From assembly GCA_937892395.1 (NCBI GenBank), contig CALAGJ010000013.1:1-62751 (forward strand): a DNA stretch of 62,751 nt, given 5' to 3'. The position numbers and the translations under genes are program-made. This DNA comes from an uncultured Parafilimonas sp. GTDB taxonomy: Bacteria > Bacteroidota > Bacteroidia > Chitinophagales > Chitinophagaceae. The notes under the pieces were generated by a model. That model saw only the letters and a list, made by a program, of their open reading frames with translations, did no database searches and was not told the DNA's origin. Each line of letters begins with the position of its first letter. Position 1 is the first letter of the stretch. Shown here one piece after another: positions 53,725 through 62,751 of this stretch.

Positions 53725-54732
53725 CTAAGGTTTATATTTCGATTCTGCATACATATCACGTGCAGGCTTTTGAAGCAAATCTTTTAGATCTGTATTGCTA
53801 TGTGATGTCAGCCATTTATTTACAATTTGCCAGCCAAGAAAAAGGCCAATATTGCCCGGACTACCGGGCCCCAGTTCTGCCGTATTTGGACCATCTGTGA
53901 GGTATGTTTTAATCCTCAATGGATCCGATTCAAACAATAAATTATTTTTCAAAAAGAAATCCCATATCTGTCTTTCGCCTGCCTTACAATCTTTTAGTTG
54001 CTGAGCGGTATAACCTATGAGTAAACTGTCTGCGGTAGTTGGCAGCAGTAGCTTGGCCACATAGATTTTTTTCCCGGCATCAATCATACCCGCCAGCAGT
54101 GAATGGTCTGCCGAAGGGGGCTGTACAATTTCATTTACAATATTTTTTATGGCATCAGGTATGATGTATTCGGGTGAAAATCTTCGATGCAGATAATCCG
54201 GATACACTTCCCTGAAATAGCCCTCTTGATACATTGGATAATCCTGTCCCATATACAATTGAAGCCCCACCGCAATACCCGCTTGAGTAAGGATATTTGA
54301 ATAGCCGGTAGCAGGTCCTATAAATGTAATGAAAGATGCCGGGAGTACATAGTCAGGGAAATAATAATGCACATATTGCAATGCCTTAATGAGTTCCTTG
54401 TTGTAAACACTCATATCTGCAAATTTTTTTGAAGCATCCTGCCACAATGGAGTATATGCTTTTTTAAAATTGCTGGCATATTCCAATGCACTATCCTGCT
54501 GCTTGGGCACATTGAGTATGCCATACAAAAAATCCTGTAAAAAACTGCCATAAGCTGTTTCCAAACTATCGGTTTTTGCAGCGGTAAGGATACTATCTCC
54601 AGAAAAGAAACTATTTTCAAATCTGCCTTCGGTAATATGAATATCTATTGCGGATACATTGGGTGCATGGGCATTGTCCGTACAGGATAAAAATAGCAGC
54701 CCTACAAACAAAAAAAGGATAATACGATACAT
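53725..54732 (-). CDS. gldB: Gliding-motility lipoprotein GldB
   Basis: Bacteroidota lipoprotein required for gliding and type IX-associated surface motility, about 335 residues from the ATG at 54732; the frame extends to 54807 but that part lies over the yidC promoter. Signal peptide and lipobox 'VGLLFLSCTDN'. Family region 'FSGDSILTAAKTDSLETAYG', 'LPASFITFIGPATGYSNILTQ', 'GLQLYMGQDYPMYQEGYFREVYPDYLHRRFSPEYI' (over 20 residues, quoted by position about 178-212) and 'IGLFLGWQIVNKWL'. It is divergent from yidC, with 90 bp between starts. Not adjacent to other gld genes here. Confidence 0.88.
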   Translation of the reverse strand: MYRIILFLFVGLLFLSCTDNAHAPNVSAIDIHITEGRFENSFFSGDSILTAAKTDSLETAYGSFLQDFLYGILNVPKQQDSALEYASNFKKAYTPLWQDASKKFADMSVYNKELIKALQYVHYYFPDYVLPASFITFIGPATGYSNILTQAGIAVGLQLYMGQDYPMYQEGYFREVYPDYLHRRFSPEYIIPDAIKNIVNEIVQPPSADHSLLAGMIDAGKKIYVAKLLLPTTADSLLIGYTAQQLKDCKAGERQIWDFFLKNNLLFESDPLRIKTYLTDGPNTAELGPGSPGNIGLFLGWQIVNKWLTSHSNTDLKDLLQKPARDMYAESKYKP

Positions 54733-54792
54733 AAGCGGGGCAAAATAAGGTTTAGCTGTATAATCAGCATTCAAAACCTCATGCCCAAACCC

Positions 54793-54800
54793 TACCTTTG
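54793..54800 (+). promoter_or_regulatory. -7 promoter element of yidC
   Basis: TACCTTTG followed by CCGCC, 22 bases before the ATG at 54823. Exact TAnnTTTG. A weaker TTATTTTG for gldB is on the other strand (54741-54748). Confidence 0.6.
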
Positions 54801-54822
54801 CCGCCATTTCGAAAAAAATAAC

Positions 54823-56676
54823 ATGAACACAGATAAGAATTCGGTCATTGGTATTGTGCTTTTAGGTCTTTTATTTTTCCTGTTTTTCTGGTACACAAAC
54901 AGAGAGCAGCAGGCTCTGGCCGTTGATAAAAAAAGAATTGCAGACTCCACAGCGCTTGCAAATGCTAAGAAAATAACACCACAGCAAAAAGAAACTGCAA
55001 GAAAAGATAGCCTTGTAGCAGACAGTCTCAGTAAAATAGGCGGTGCGGGCGGATTCAATACTGCTGCCTTTGGTTCAGAACAGGTCATCACAATTGAAAA
55101 CGACCTCATGATAGCCAGCTTTAGCAATAAAGGTGGTCGTTTGAAACAAGTGGAGCTAAAACAATACAAGAGTAACGATGGAAAACATGTAGTACTTGGT
55201 GGCACTGAGAAAGATAAAGTTTCCTACACCATCAATACTGGAAATAATAAGAGTGCCGCATCCACTGATTTGTTTTTTGAAGCCGGTACGGTTTTGAAAA
55301 ATTCTGATGGCAGTCAGTCCATTACCTACACGCTTAAAGATGCCACCGGAAATAATATTCAACACCAGTATTTGGTAAAGCCGGGTGACTATAAAATGGA
55401 ATGGAATATTTCCATCAATGGTGCCAATTCATTGCTTACAGCACAAACACTCAATTTTCAATATGGTGCCATGCTGATGCAGCACGAAGCCGGTGTGGAT
55501 TATGAACGTCGTGTAAGTAATGTATGCTTTTCCGAAGGAAATGAGTTTGATTATATATCAGCAAAAACTGAGTGGACTTTTGAGCAGCCGGTACAATGGA
55601 TTAGCTCTGTACAGCAATTTTTCAATACTACTGTTATTGCAAAAAATAGTTTTAATGATGGTAAGCTAAATTGGACACGCTCCGCGGATAGTTCTAAAAC
55701 CGTTGGCTTAGTAGCAGCAAATTTACAAATGAAGCTGCCTGCGGCAAATACGGTATCGGTACCCATGCAATTGTACTATGGTCCCAATGAATATAAGAGA
55801 CTTCAAGAAGCATATCCGGAGATGGATAAAATCATCAACTTGGGTAGGGATTTATATTCATTTGTAAGACCGATCAACAAGTATATCATCATGCCTGTGT
55901 TTAATTTCTTTGCTGGCTTTATCAGCACTTACGGCTGGGTGATTGCGTTGCTTACTATATTCATTCGTTTGGTTACAAGTCCACTTACTTACAGAAGTTA
56001 TTTGAGTGGTAGTAAGATGAAAGTACTTCGCCCCGAAATAGATGCATTGCGCAAGAAGCATGAAAGTGATCAACAGCAGTTTTCTATGGAGCAAATGAAA
56101 CTTTTTAAAGAGGCTGGTGTAAATCCATTGGGAGGCTGCTTACCCATGTTATTACAAATTCCTATCTTCTTTGCCCTATATAGTTTTTTCAATTCAAATA
56201 TTGCACTCAGAGGTCAGGCATTTTTATGGTCGCCAGATTTATCTACCTATGATGTAATAGCAAGATGGGGCACCAAACTTTGGGTTATAGGAGATCACTT
56301 AAGCCTTTTTGCATTGATGGCTGTTATCACCAGTTTTCTCATATCACTATATAACATGAATATGACAGCCACGGATCCTAATAACCCCATGCTGAAATAC
56401 ATGCCATTCATATTCCCAATTTTCATGTTCATTATCTTCAACAGCCTACCCAGTGCATTAAACTGGTATTATACTGTATCGAATGTAATTACGCTGCTGA
56501 TTCAATTTATCATACAGCGTTTTATCTTAAATCATGATAAAATAATAGCTGATATAGATGCCAGAAGAAAAGCAGCACCCACAAAACCCAAAAGCCGCTG
56601 GCAAGAGATAATGGAAAAAACTGCTGACCAGCAAAAGAAGATTCAACAAATGAAAGAGCAAACAAAGAAGAAATAA
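54823..56676 (+). CDS. yidC: Membrane protein insertase YidC
   Basis: Inserts proteins into the inner membrane with or without SecYEG, 617 residues from the ATG at 54823 (MNTDKNSVIG). One N-terminal helix ('VIGIVLLGLLFFLFFWY'), a periplasmic beta-sandwich P1 domain (about 70-345), then the conserved five-helix insertase core: 'YGWVIALLTIFIRLVTSPLTYRSYLS' with the conserved Arg, 'GVNPLGGCLPMLLQIPIFFALYSFF', 'FPIFMFIIFNSLPSALNWYYTVSNVITLL'. Ends in a Lys-rich cytoplasmic tail 'QKKIQQMKEQTKKK' that may contact ribosomes. A terminator follows. Confidence 0.96.
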   Translation: MNTDKNSVIGIVLLGLLFFLFFWYTNREQQALAVDKKRIADSTALANAKKITPQQKETARKDSLVADSLSKIGGAGGFNTAAFGSEQVITIENDLMIASFSNKGGRLKQVELKQYKSNDGKHVVLGGTEKDKVSYTINTGNNKSAASTDLFFEAGTVLKNSDGSQSITYTLKDATGNNIQHQYLVKPGDYKMEWNISINGANSLLTAQTLNFQYGAMLMQHEAGVDYERRVSNVCFSEGNEFDYISAKTEWTFEQPVQWISSVQQFFNTTVIAKNSFNDGKLNWTRSADSSKTVGLVAANLQMKLPAANTVSVPMQLYYGPNEYKRLQEAYPEMDKIINLGRDLYSFVRPINKYIIMPVFNFFAGFISTYGWVIALLTIFIRLVTSPLTYRSYLSGSKMKVLRPEIDALRKKHESDQQQFSMEQMKLFKEAGVNPLGGCLPMLLQIPIFFALYSFFNSNIALRGQAFLWSPDLSTYDVIARWGTKLWVIGDHLSLFALMAVITSFLISLYNMNMTATDPNNPMLKYMPFIFPIFMFIIFNSLPSALNWYYTVSNVITLLIQFIIQRFILNHDKIIADIDARRKAAPTKPKSRWQEIMEKTADQQKKIQQMKEQTKKK

Positions 56677-56695
56677 CTTGGTTTTCGTTCAATGG

Positions 56696-56727
56696 AAAAG
56701 CTGTCTATTACCAGACAGCTTTTTTTA
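56696..56727 (+). terminator. Rho-independent terminator of yidC
   Basis: Stem AAAAGCTGTCT/AGACAGCTTTT (56696-56706 with 56713-56723), 6-base loop, followed by the rest of the T run. Confidence 0.85.
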
Positions 56728-57007
56728 TGTATGTGAGTGTTTGCTATCCAACCTAAAAAGCATTTGAAATACCCTTATCATATTCCCAAATCCTATTTTG
56801 AATAATAGATATAAAACAAAAAAACCAAATACTTCAAAATGGAAAATATTCATCCCAGCACCTCTTTTCTTAGTCCTAAATAAGCTTTCAAGCTACTGAT
56901 TCCACATGGCTGGTTATAACAAAATTTATCAATTTCATTCCCTATTAAAACCTTTTAACATTTTGGTTTAATAATTGCTAATAAATAAAAAATTCAAATC
57001 CATCCTA

Positions 57008-60000
57008 ATGAGAAACAAAATATGGCTATATGCCATTCTCATTCTATTTGGTTTACTCTGCAAAGACTACGCTATTGCGCAGCCAAAAGCGGCTTTTTCA
57101 GCATTGGCTACAACTGGCTGTAGCCCTTTATTGGTTCAGTTTAAAGACGAAAGTACCGATGGGCCTACTGAGTGGTTTTGGGACTTAGGAAATGGCAGTA
57201 CATCCACACTACAAAACCCTGGAGTAATTTATATCAATCCCGGCATTTATTCCATAAAATTGAAAGTAAAAAATGCGAGTGGTATAGATTCCATTACCCG
57301 AACAAATTATATAAGCGTTTCTTCAAAGCCTATCGTAAATTTTGATGGGCAAAACAAAACAGGATGTGCCCCACTTACTGTTTCCTTTCAGGATTTATCC
57401 AATCCATTTAGCGGTAACATTTCGAGTTGGAATTGGGATTTCGGGGATGGAAATATTTCTACTGAGCAGAGCCCTACTCATACCTATATCACCTCAGATA
57501 CATTCTCTGTAACGCTTACCATTACCAATAGCTCCGGATGCAGACAAACACTTCAGCAAAAAGATTTTATTCAAGTGCTATTCACGCCCACTGCTTCATT
57601 TGATTATGATTATACCAACGTTTGTAAACCTCCCGCACTTGTAAACTTTATTAATACAACAAAATCAAGATCAGGCACAAAATGGCAATGGCAATTTGGT
57701 GATGGCACAAATAGTACACAGTTTAGTCCATCACATACTTACAATACATCAGGAAATTTCACTGCTGCGCTTACAGCAGTAAGCGCTGAAGGATGTAGTG
57801 ATACTGCAAAATCCATTATTGCCATCGGTAGCACAAAGGCAAATTTTACAACAAGTACAAACAATTGTGTCAATGAATTAATCAGTTTTAGGGATAGCTC
57901 TACCCCATCGGCAATAAATGGGTATTGGGATTTTGGGGATGGCACAGTAGATACAGGACTTAGCGTACAACATCGTTTTGTAACGGAAGGGCTTTATCAG
58001 ATAAGTTATACAGCAGACTTTGGTGCATGTAGTGATATTATTCGTAAAAACATAAGAGTAACCAATAAGCCAACGGCTGATTTTTCGGTATCTGGCAATA
58101 ATGCAAGTTGTAATCCACCACTCACTGTTAGCTTTCAAAATAATTCTGTGGGCGCTACCAACTATTCCTGGAATTTTGGTGATGGCACCATTACTGGTGG
58201 GCTCAATCCCACTCATACATATACAACAGTTGGCAATTTTTCGGTTACACTTGTAGCTATCAATGCCAATGGTTGTAGTGATACCATTCAAAAAGCAGGA
58301 ATCATCAAACTGGGGCCTCCGGAAATTCTATCTTTTGAAACATTGCCAACATCAGGTTGTGTACCTGTTACAGTACAGTTAAAAGCTAAAACTCAAAGTC
58401 CGGAACCAATCAATTCCTGGCTTTGGACATTTGGTGATGGCAATAGCTCCACTGCACAATCTCCTACACATACTTATACAAATGTTGGCAACTACAATGT
58501 AAGATTGATTGTAACAACAGTAAGTGGTTGTGCAGATACGCTTTTTATGGCTGATGCTGTGCTGGTAGGCAATAAACCCAATGCAATGTTTTCGGCGGAC
58601 CCAAGAAAAGGCTGTGCAGATACATTGGTTGTTTTTTCAGACGGAAGCAATGGAAATGTTACCGATTGGTTTTGGGATTTTGGTGATGGCTCTACTTCAA
58701 CCGAACAAAACCCCGATCATATATATACAGACACCGGGTATTTTACCGTGCAGCTTATTGTATCCAGCAATGGCTGTTATGATACCATTAGCAAAGAAAA
58801 TTATATCTATACCCTTCCACCTGTGGCAAGTTTCAAAAAAATAATTCCCTGTAGCAATCCATATAATATAAAATTTATTGATAGCTCCATTGCTCCGCAA
58901 ACATGGTTCTGGGATTTTGGAGATGGTTTTACCACCACAGATCAGAATCCTACACATCTTTACCAAGACACAGGCACTTATACAGTAAGCCTTACAGTTA
59001 CGAATGGCGCATGTGATTATACCAATACAGAAGTCGTAAAGGTAATTGATGAAAAACCCGGGTTTGACTATCGCCCCATCAAAACAAACTATTGCAAGTA
59101 TGATACAGTACAATTCAATGTTACCAACTACAACCCAAACAATATCATGGCTTTTAATTGGGATTTTGGAGACCAGGTAAGTTCCGGATTTAGTGCTTTA
59201 TATGACACAGTGCTCCATACTTATACTGCAGCAGGCATATATTATCCTGAACTATTGATAAAAGATATCAATGGATGTATAGACACAGTGAGCAATGGAA
59301 TAAGCATTACTATTTATGGACCACAAGCAGGATTTTCAAACACAGCGGGTGGTTGTGAGAATACCACCATCATTTTTCAGGATGAAACAATAACAGATGG
59401 CATACATCCACTTGTACAATGGACCTGGGATTATGGCGATAACACCATACAAACCTACACGGCTCCACCATTTGCACATTTTTATTCTACAAGTGGTCAA
59501 TACGATGTGCTGATGAAAGTGTTTGACAACAATGGTTGTATGGATAGTATGTATAAGCCAAAGGGAATACAAATAACTGATCCTATCGCAAATTTTTCAG
59601 CAGAAAACTTATTGAGTTGTACAGATTATAGGGTACAATTTATTGACAGTGTGGATGCTTTATCGCCACTATATTTTTGGGATTTTGGAGATGGAAATAC
59701 AAGTCAAAATCCTGAGCCAAAACACAGTTATGCAAATGAAGGCATCTATACAGTTAGATTAAAAATTATTGACATTTATGGATGCCCAGATAGTCTTGAA
59801 AAAATGAACTATATCACCATTGCAGACCCTGTAGCTCTATTCAACTTGTCGGATACTTTCTTCCTTTGTCCACCAGCCACTATTCAATTGAATGATGCAT
59901 CATTAAATACTACTGAATGGTTTTGGGATTTTGGAAATGGAAATAGTTCCAATGAGGTAAACCCTTCTCAAATTTATGCAGAACCAGGAGAGTATTCGGT

Positions 60001-61810
60001 ACAACTGATAGCTACCGGTTATGGCACCTGCTACGATACCTTAATTAAAAAAATGGTACTCAAAGGACCAGAAGCCATTCTCTCCTACACACCTTTACAA
60101 GGTTGCAATCCATTAGAGGTAAAGTTTAAAGCTGTTGCAAAAAACACATCAAAATTTATTTGGGATTTTGGAAATGGAGCTACTTTAAGCACAAGCACAG
60201 ACTCCATAAAATATATCTACACATCCACAGGATTATACACCCCAAGATTAGTGATTGAAGATGGCGGAGGATGTCAGGTGCCGGTTATCAATCCTGACAC
60301 CATTCGAGTAACAGGTGCAGATGCTTATTTCACAGCAAACACGGTATCGTTATGCGATTCAGCAAAAGTAGGCTTTACCCAAAATGCTGTGGCTTTTGAA
60401 GATGATATTATTGGGTATCATTGGTTTTTTGGAGATGGTGATTCTTCCATAATTCCAAACACTTTACATTTTTACACAGACACTGGATTGTATAACACCC
60501 GCTTAAAAATTATTACAGCTACTGGTTGTGAAATTATCAAAGACAGTACAATATATATTGACTTTGAAGTAACGCCGCAAATTGTTCCATCTGTTACCCC
60601 TTCAGCTTGTTTGGGTGAGCCCATTCTTTTTAATGCTTCTGATGCTAAAAATACTGCTGTAGCCTGGAAATGGAAAACAGGAAATGGGGATAGTGTATTG
60701 CAAAAGCAAATGGTTTATTTGTACAAACAACCCGGCAGTTTTGATGTAAGCCTAACTGCCACCGGATTAAAAGGATGCAGTGATACAGCGTATGAACAAG
60801 TTATCATTTATAGTCTTCCAATCGTTTCTACAATTCCTAATGAAACGATCTGCCAAGGCAGCACAAAATTATTACCAACAACTGGTGCATCAATCTATAG
60901 CTGGCGCAATAGCAACACCCTTTCCTGCATAGATTGTGATGCGCCGATAGCTGCACCAATTTTCACAGAAACATTTTATGTAACTGGTACAGATTTGAAT
61001 GGCTGCAAAGCCTCGGATTCAGTAACTATTTTTGTAATAACACCTACGCCATTAATTCCGCCTCCGGCAGATACATTGTGCGAAGGCAATAGCATAAAAG
61101 CCAGTGCCTCGGGTGCGGATATATATTTATGGCAACCACCAACTGGAGTTTCAAGTATTAATGAGAAAGCCCCAATATTTTCACCGATTACAACCACAAC
61201 ATACCAAGTAATAGGCACAGATAAATTGGGATGCTTTAGGGATAGTGCAGATTTTAAAATAACTGTTTTTCCCATACCCCAAGTATCTATTGGCGAACCA
61301 ATCATTGCTTTAAATGCTGGCGAAAATTACATGCCGACTGTCGTTAATTCAACTGATGTAACGAGTTGGCAATGGACACCGCCAACAGGTTTATCCTGTA
61401 CAGATTGTAAACAACCATTAATACAACCACGTGGTGCTGCCACTTATACTTTAACCGTAGCCAATGCAGGTGGGTGTACAAACACTGCACAGATTACTGT
61501 AAATGTATTGTGCAAAAATGAAAACCTTTTTATTCCAAATACTTTCTCACCAAATAATGACGGAATGAATGATGTATTCTATGCAAGAGGAAATGGCTTA
61601 TTGAATATAAAATCTTTCAGAATATTTAATAGATGGGGTCAGGTAGTATTTGAACGAACAAACCTTCAGGCAAATGATGCAAATGCAGGTTGGAATGGAA
61701 AATATAATAATCAAATGCAAATGGCTGATGTATATGTGTATATAGTGGATGTAATGTGCGATAATGGTATTATATTAAGTAGAAAAGGTAATCTAACTTT
61801 ATTGAGATAG
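57008..61810 (+). CDS. Giant PKD-repeat type IX secreted protein
   Basis: Surface or secreted protein of about 1600 residues. ATG 57008 (MRNKIWLYAIL) gives a signal peptide ending 'YAIAQPK'; the upstream TTG at 56975 is less likely. About fifteen PKD-type beta domains are marked by W-x-W-D-F-G-D-G variants ('SWNWDFGDGN', 'WFWDFGDGS', 'FIWDFGNGA' and others), followed by three Ig-like domains in the C-terminal quarter (e.g. 'ETICQGSTKLLPTTGASIYSW'), and a gliding-motility-associated type B sorting domain starting 'ENLFIPNTFSPNNDGMNDVF'. Cargo of type IX secretion; probably an adhesin or motility-related surface layer protein. The PorP/SprF gene just downstream is the usual partner for type B cargo. 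Confidence 0.92.
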   Translation: MRNKIWLYAILILFGLLCKDYAIAQPKAAFSALATTGCSPLLVQFKDESTDGPTEWFWDLGNGSTSTLQNPGVIYINPGIYSIKLKVKNASGIDSITRTNYISVSSKPIVNFDGQNKTGCAPLTVSFQDLSNPFSGNISSWNWDFGDGNISTEQSPTHTYITSDTFSVTLTITNSSGCRQTLQQKDFIQVLFTPTASFDYDYTNVCKPPALVNFINTTKSRSGTKWQWQFGDGTNSTQFSPSHTYNTSGNFTAALTAVSAEGCSDTAKSIIAIGSTKANFTTSTNNCVNELISFRDSSTPSAINGYWDFGDGTVDTGLSVQHRFVTEGLYQISYTADFGACSDIIRKNIRVTNKPTADFSVSGNNASCNPPLTVSFQNNSVGATNYSWNFGDGTITGGLNPTHTYTTVGNFSVTLVAINANGCSDTIQKAGIIKLGPPEILSFETLPTSGCVPVTVQLKAKTQSPEPINSWLWTFGDGNSSTAQSPTHTYTNVGNYNVRLIVTTVSGCADTLFMADAVLVGNKPNAMFSADPRKGCADTLVVFSDGSNGNVTDWFWDFGDGSTSTEQNPDHIYTDTGYFTVQLIVSSNGCYDTISKENYIYTLPPVASFKKIIPCSNPYNIKFIDSSIAPQTWFWDFGDGFTTTDQNPTHLYQDTGTYTVSLTVTNGACDYTNTEVVKVIDEKPGFDYRPIKTNYCKYDTVQFNVTNYNPNNIMAFNWDFGDQVSSGFSALYDTVLHTYTAAGIYYPELLIKDINGCIDTVSNGISITIYGPQAGFSNTAGGCENTTIIFQDETITDGIHPLVQWTWDYGDNTIQTYTAPPFAHFYSTSGQYDVLMKVFDNNGCMDSMYKPKGIQITDPIANFSAENLLSCTDYRVQFIDSVDALSPLYFWDFGDGNTSQNPEPKHSYANEGIYTVRLKIIDIYGCPDSLEKMNYITIADPVALFNLSDTFFLCPPATIQLNDASLNTTEWFWDFGNGNSSNEVNPSQIYAEPGEYSVQLIATGYGTCYDTLIKKMVLKGPEAILSYTPLQGCNPLEVKFKAVAKNTSKFIWDFGNGATLSTSTDSIKYIYTSTGLYTPRLVIEDGGGCQVPVINPDTIRVTGADAYFTANTVSLCDSAKVGFTQNAVAFEDDIIGYHWFFGDGDSSIIPNTLHFYTDTGLYNTRLKIITATGCEIIKDSTIYIDFEVTPQIVPSVTPSACLGEPILFNASDAKNTAVAWKWKTGNGDSVLQKQMVYLYKQPGSFDVSLTATGLKGCSDTAYEQVIIYSLPIVSTIPNETICQGSTKLLPTTGASIYSWRNSNTLSCIDCDAPIAAPIFTETFYVTGTDLNGCKASDSVTIFVITPTPLIPPPADTLCEGNSIKASASGADIYLWQPPTGVSSINEKAPIFSPITTTTYQVIGTDKLGCFRDSADFKITVFPIPQVSIGEPIIALNAGENYMPTVVNSTDVTSWQWTPPTGLSCTDCKQPLIQPRGAATYTLTVANAGGCTNTAQITVNVLCKNENLFIPNTFSPNNDGMNDVFYARGNGLLNIKSFRIFNRWGQVVFERTNLQANDANAGWNGKYNNQMQMADVYVYIVDVMCDNGIILSRKGNLTLLR

Positions 61811-61958
61811 CAATCATTTAAAGGCAGCTTAGTTGCCTGCAATACCTGTAAATACTGATTATTCAGTCCAAGCATTAACCTCAAAGGACATAAGACGATT
61901 AGAATTTTTTTTTATGAATATTAGCATTCTATATTGCCTCATCCAAATATCTAAAGGC

Positions 61959-62751
61959 ATGAAAAGCCGAACCATTTTAAGCATGAGCTTACTATTTGTA
62001 AGCCTATCATTCTGTACAGCACAGGATCCACATTTCTCACAATTTTTTGAAGCACCACTGCTTCGAAATCCTTCTTTGGCCGGATTATTTGATGGAGATT
62101 TTCGGTTTCAGACTGTCTATAGAAATCAGTGGGGAAGCGTAACAGTTCCCTACCAAACTGCATCTATAAATGCACAATACAAAATGCCAATTGGAAAGGG
62201 TGATGATTTTATTACCACAGGTTTGCAGATTATGTATGACCGGGCAGGCACTACAAATTTTACTACAAGTAATTTGTACCCTGCTGTTAATTATCACAAA
62301 TCTTTGAATGGTGATAAAACAAAATATTTATCCTTGGGCGTAATGGGAGGCTACGTACAAAGAAGAATTGATAGAACAAAAATTACTACTAACAATCAAT
62401 TTGATGGTGGAGGTCATAACCCATCTTTAGATATTGGAGAAACCTTGACAACTTTTAGCTACGATTACTTAGATGCAAGCATTGGCGCATCTTTCAATAG
62501 CAGCATAGCTGGTAGCGAAACAGATTTTTATTTTTTAGGTGCCGCATACCATCATTTCAACAGACCAATTAATTCCTTTTATAGAAATCCACCCATAGAG
62601 TTAAATCCAAAATTTGTAATGTCTGGAGGAGTTAGGTTTGGCATTGCAGACAATGCATACCTTACCATACAAGGAGATCATTCCATGCAGGGCGAATACA
62701 GCGAAACCATAGCAGGCGCCACTTATACTTATAAAATTCTTGATGAGTTTG
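61959..62751 (+). CDS. PorP/SprF-family type IX secretion protein, 3' end outside window
   Basis: Runs off the window; at least 264 codons. The frame is open from ATG 61914, but ATG 61959 (MKSRTILSMSLLFVSLSFC) starts a better signal peptide ending 'FCTAQDPHF'. The typical N-terminus follows: 'DPHFSQFFEAPLLRNPSLAG', 'TVYRNQWGSVTVPYQTASI' and 'FVMSGGVRFGIADNAYLTIQG', with beta-barrel strand alternation. Anchors or exports type B sorting-domain cargo across the outer membrane with the type IX machinery; its likely cargo is the PKD protein ending at 61810. Located 149 bp downstream of that gene, same strand. Confidence 0.9.
   Translation, partial: MKSRTILSMSLLFVSLSFCTAQDPHFSQFFEAPLLRNPSLAGLFDGDFRFQTVYRNQWGSVTVPYQTASINAQYKMPIGKGDDFITTGLQIMYDRAGTTNFTTSNLYPAVNYHKSLNGDKTKYLSLGVMGGYVQRRIDRTKITTNNQFDGGGHNPSLDIGETLTTFSYDYLDASIGASFNSSIAGSETDFYFLGAAYHHFNRPINSFYRNPPIELNPKFVMSGGVRFGIADNAYLTIQGDHSMQGEYSETIAGATYTYKILDEF

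Noticed and set aside
1..62751. CRISPR arrays, rRNA, tRNA, tmRNA, insertion sequences
   Set aside because: No repeat-spacer array, transposase, or clover-leaf candidates were recognised by eye. A tRNA or small RNA could still have been missed without a covariance search.

Overview
The window looks like a stretch of chromosome from a Bacteroidota species, most likely Chitinophagaceae-like. The evidence is type IX secretion sorting domains (29960-31978 and 57008-61810), a GldB gliding lipoprotein, a PorP/SprF protein, a family-typical omega subunit and MetRS, AT-rich spacers, and repeated promoters of the Bacteroidota form TAnnTTTG, often followed closely by the start codon. The species assignment is inference; no rRNA, tRNA or CRISPR array was recognised.

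Layout. 1-415 is non-coding with a strong terminator. 416-4587 (+) holds a membrane-anchored GH25 lysozyme, a DNA glycosylase, a putative TIM-barrel lipoprotein, HflX and a Rieske protein. 4654-11407 has an amino acid permease, queA, pdxJ, an SDR, a LuxC-type acyl-CoA reductase divergent from a 2[4Fe-4S] ferredoxin, and lolA. 11581-14133 (+) has bamD-rpoZ, an L,D-transpeptidase and a PAP2 phosphatase. 14144-23441 is a long minus-strand block: DUF2911 lipoprotein, trehalase, a lone MlaE permease, two tandem TPR-histidine kinases, an M20 amidohydrolase, a SPOR protein and deoC. 23574-29550 carries a CarboxypepD_reg-like protein, proline dehydrogenase, odhB, a second permease and a universal stress protein.

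29960-36250 is the accessory and most unusual part: a 5'-truncated secreted repeat protein with a type IX sorting domain, an 860-bp gene-free scar with a repeat-like segment, a lipoprotein gene and a DUF418 membrane-protein gene each broken by one in-frame TGA, and two 117-bp near-identical structured repeats. Each repeat begins 15-27 bp after the stop of a gene, so the layout resembles integron cassettes, although canonical attC core boxes are not seen.

36404-48298 returns to housekeeping: M20 dipeptidase, gamma-carbonic anhydrase-like protein, class III aminotransferase, two paralogous AraC regulators with a PspC protein, aconitase, sucD and metG. 48625-49521 is the C-terminal remnant of a UvrD-type helicase. 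49552-56676 has an alpha/beta hydrolase whose start touches that of a DUF2520 protein, yggS, two unknown envelope proteins, gldB and yidC. The window closes with a giant PKD-repeat type IX cargo protein (57008-61810) and the first part of a PorP/SprF gene that runs off the end.

Taken together this is mainly central metabolism (aconitase, odhB, sucD, proline dehydrogenase), envelope biogenesis (LolA, BamD, YidC, L,D-transpeptidase) and type IX secretion/gliding, interrupted by one decayed, probably mobile segment.
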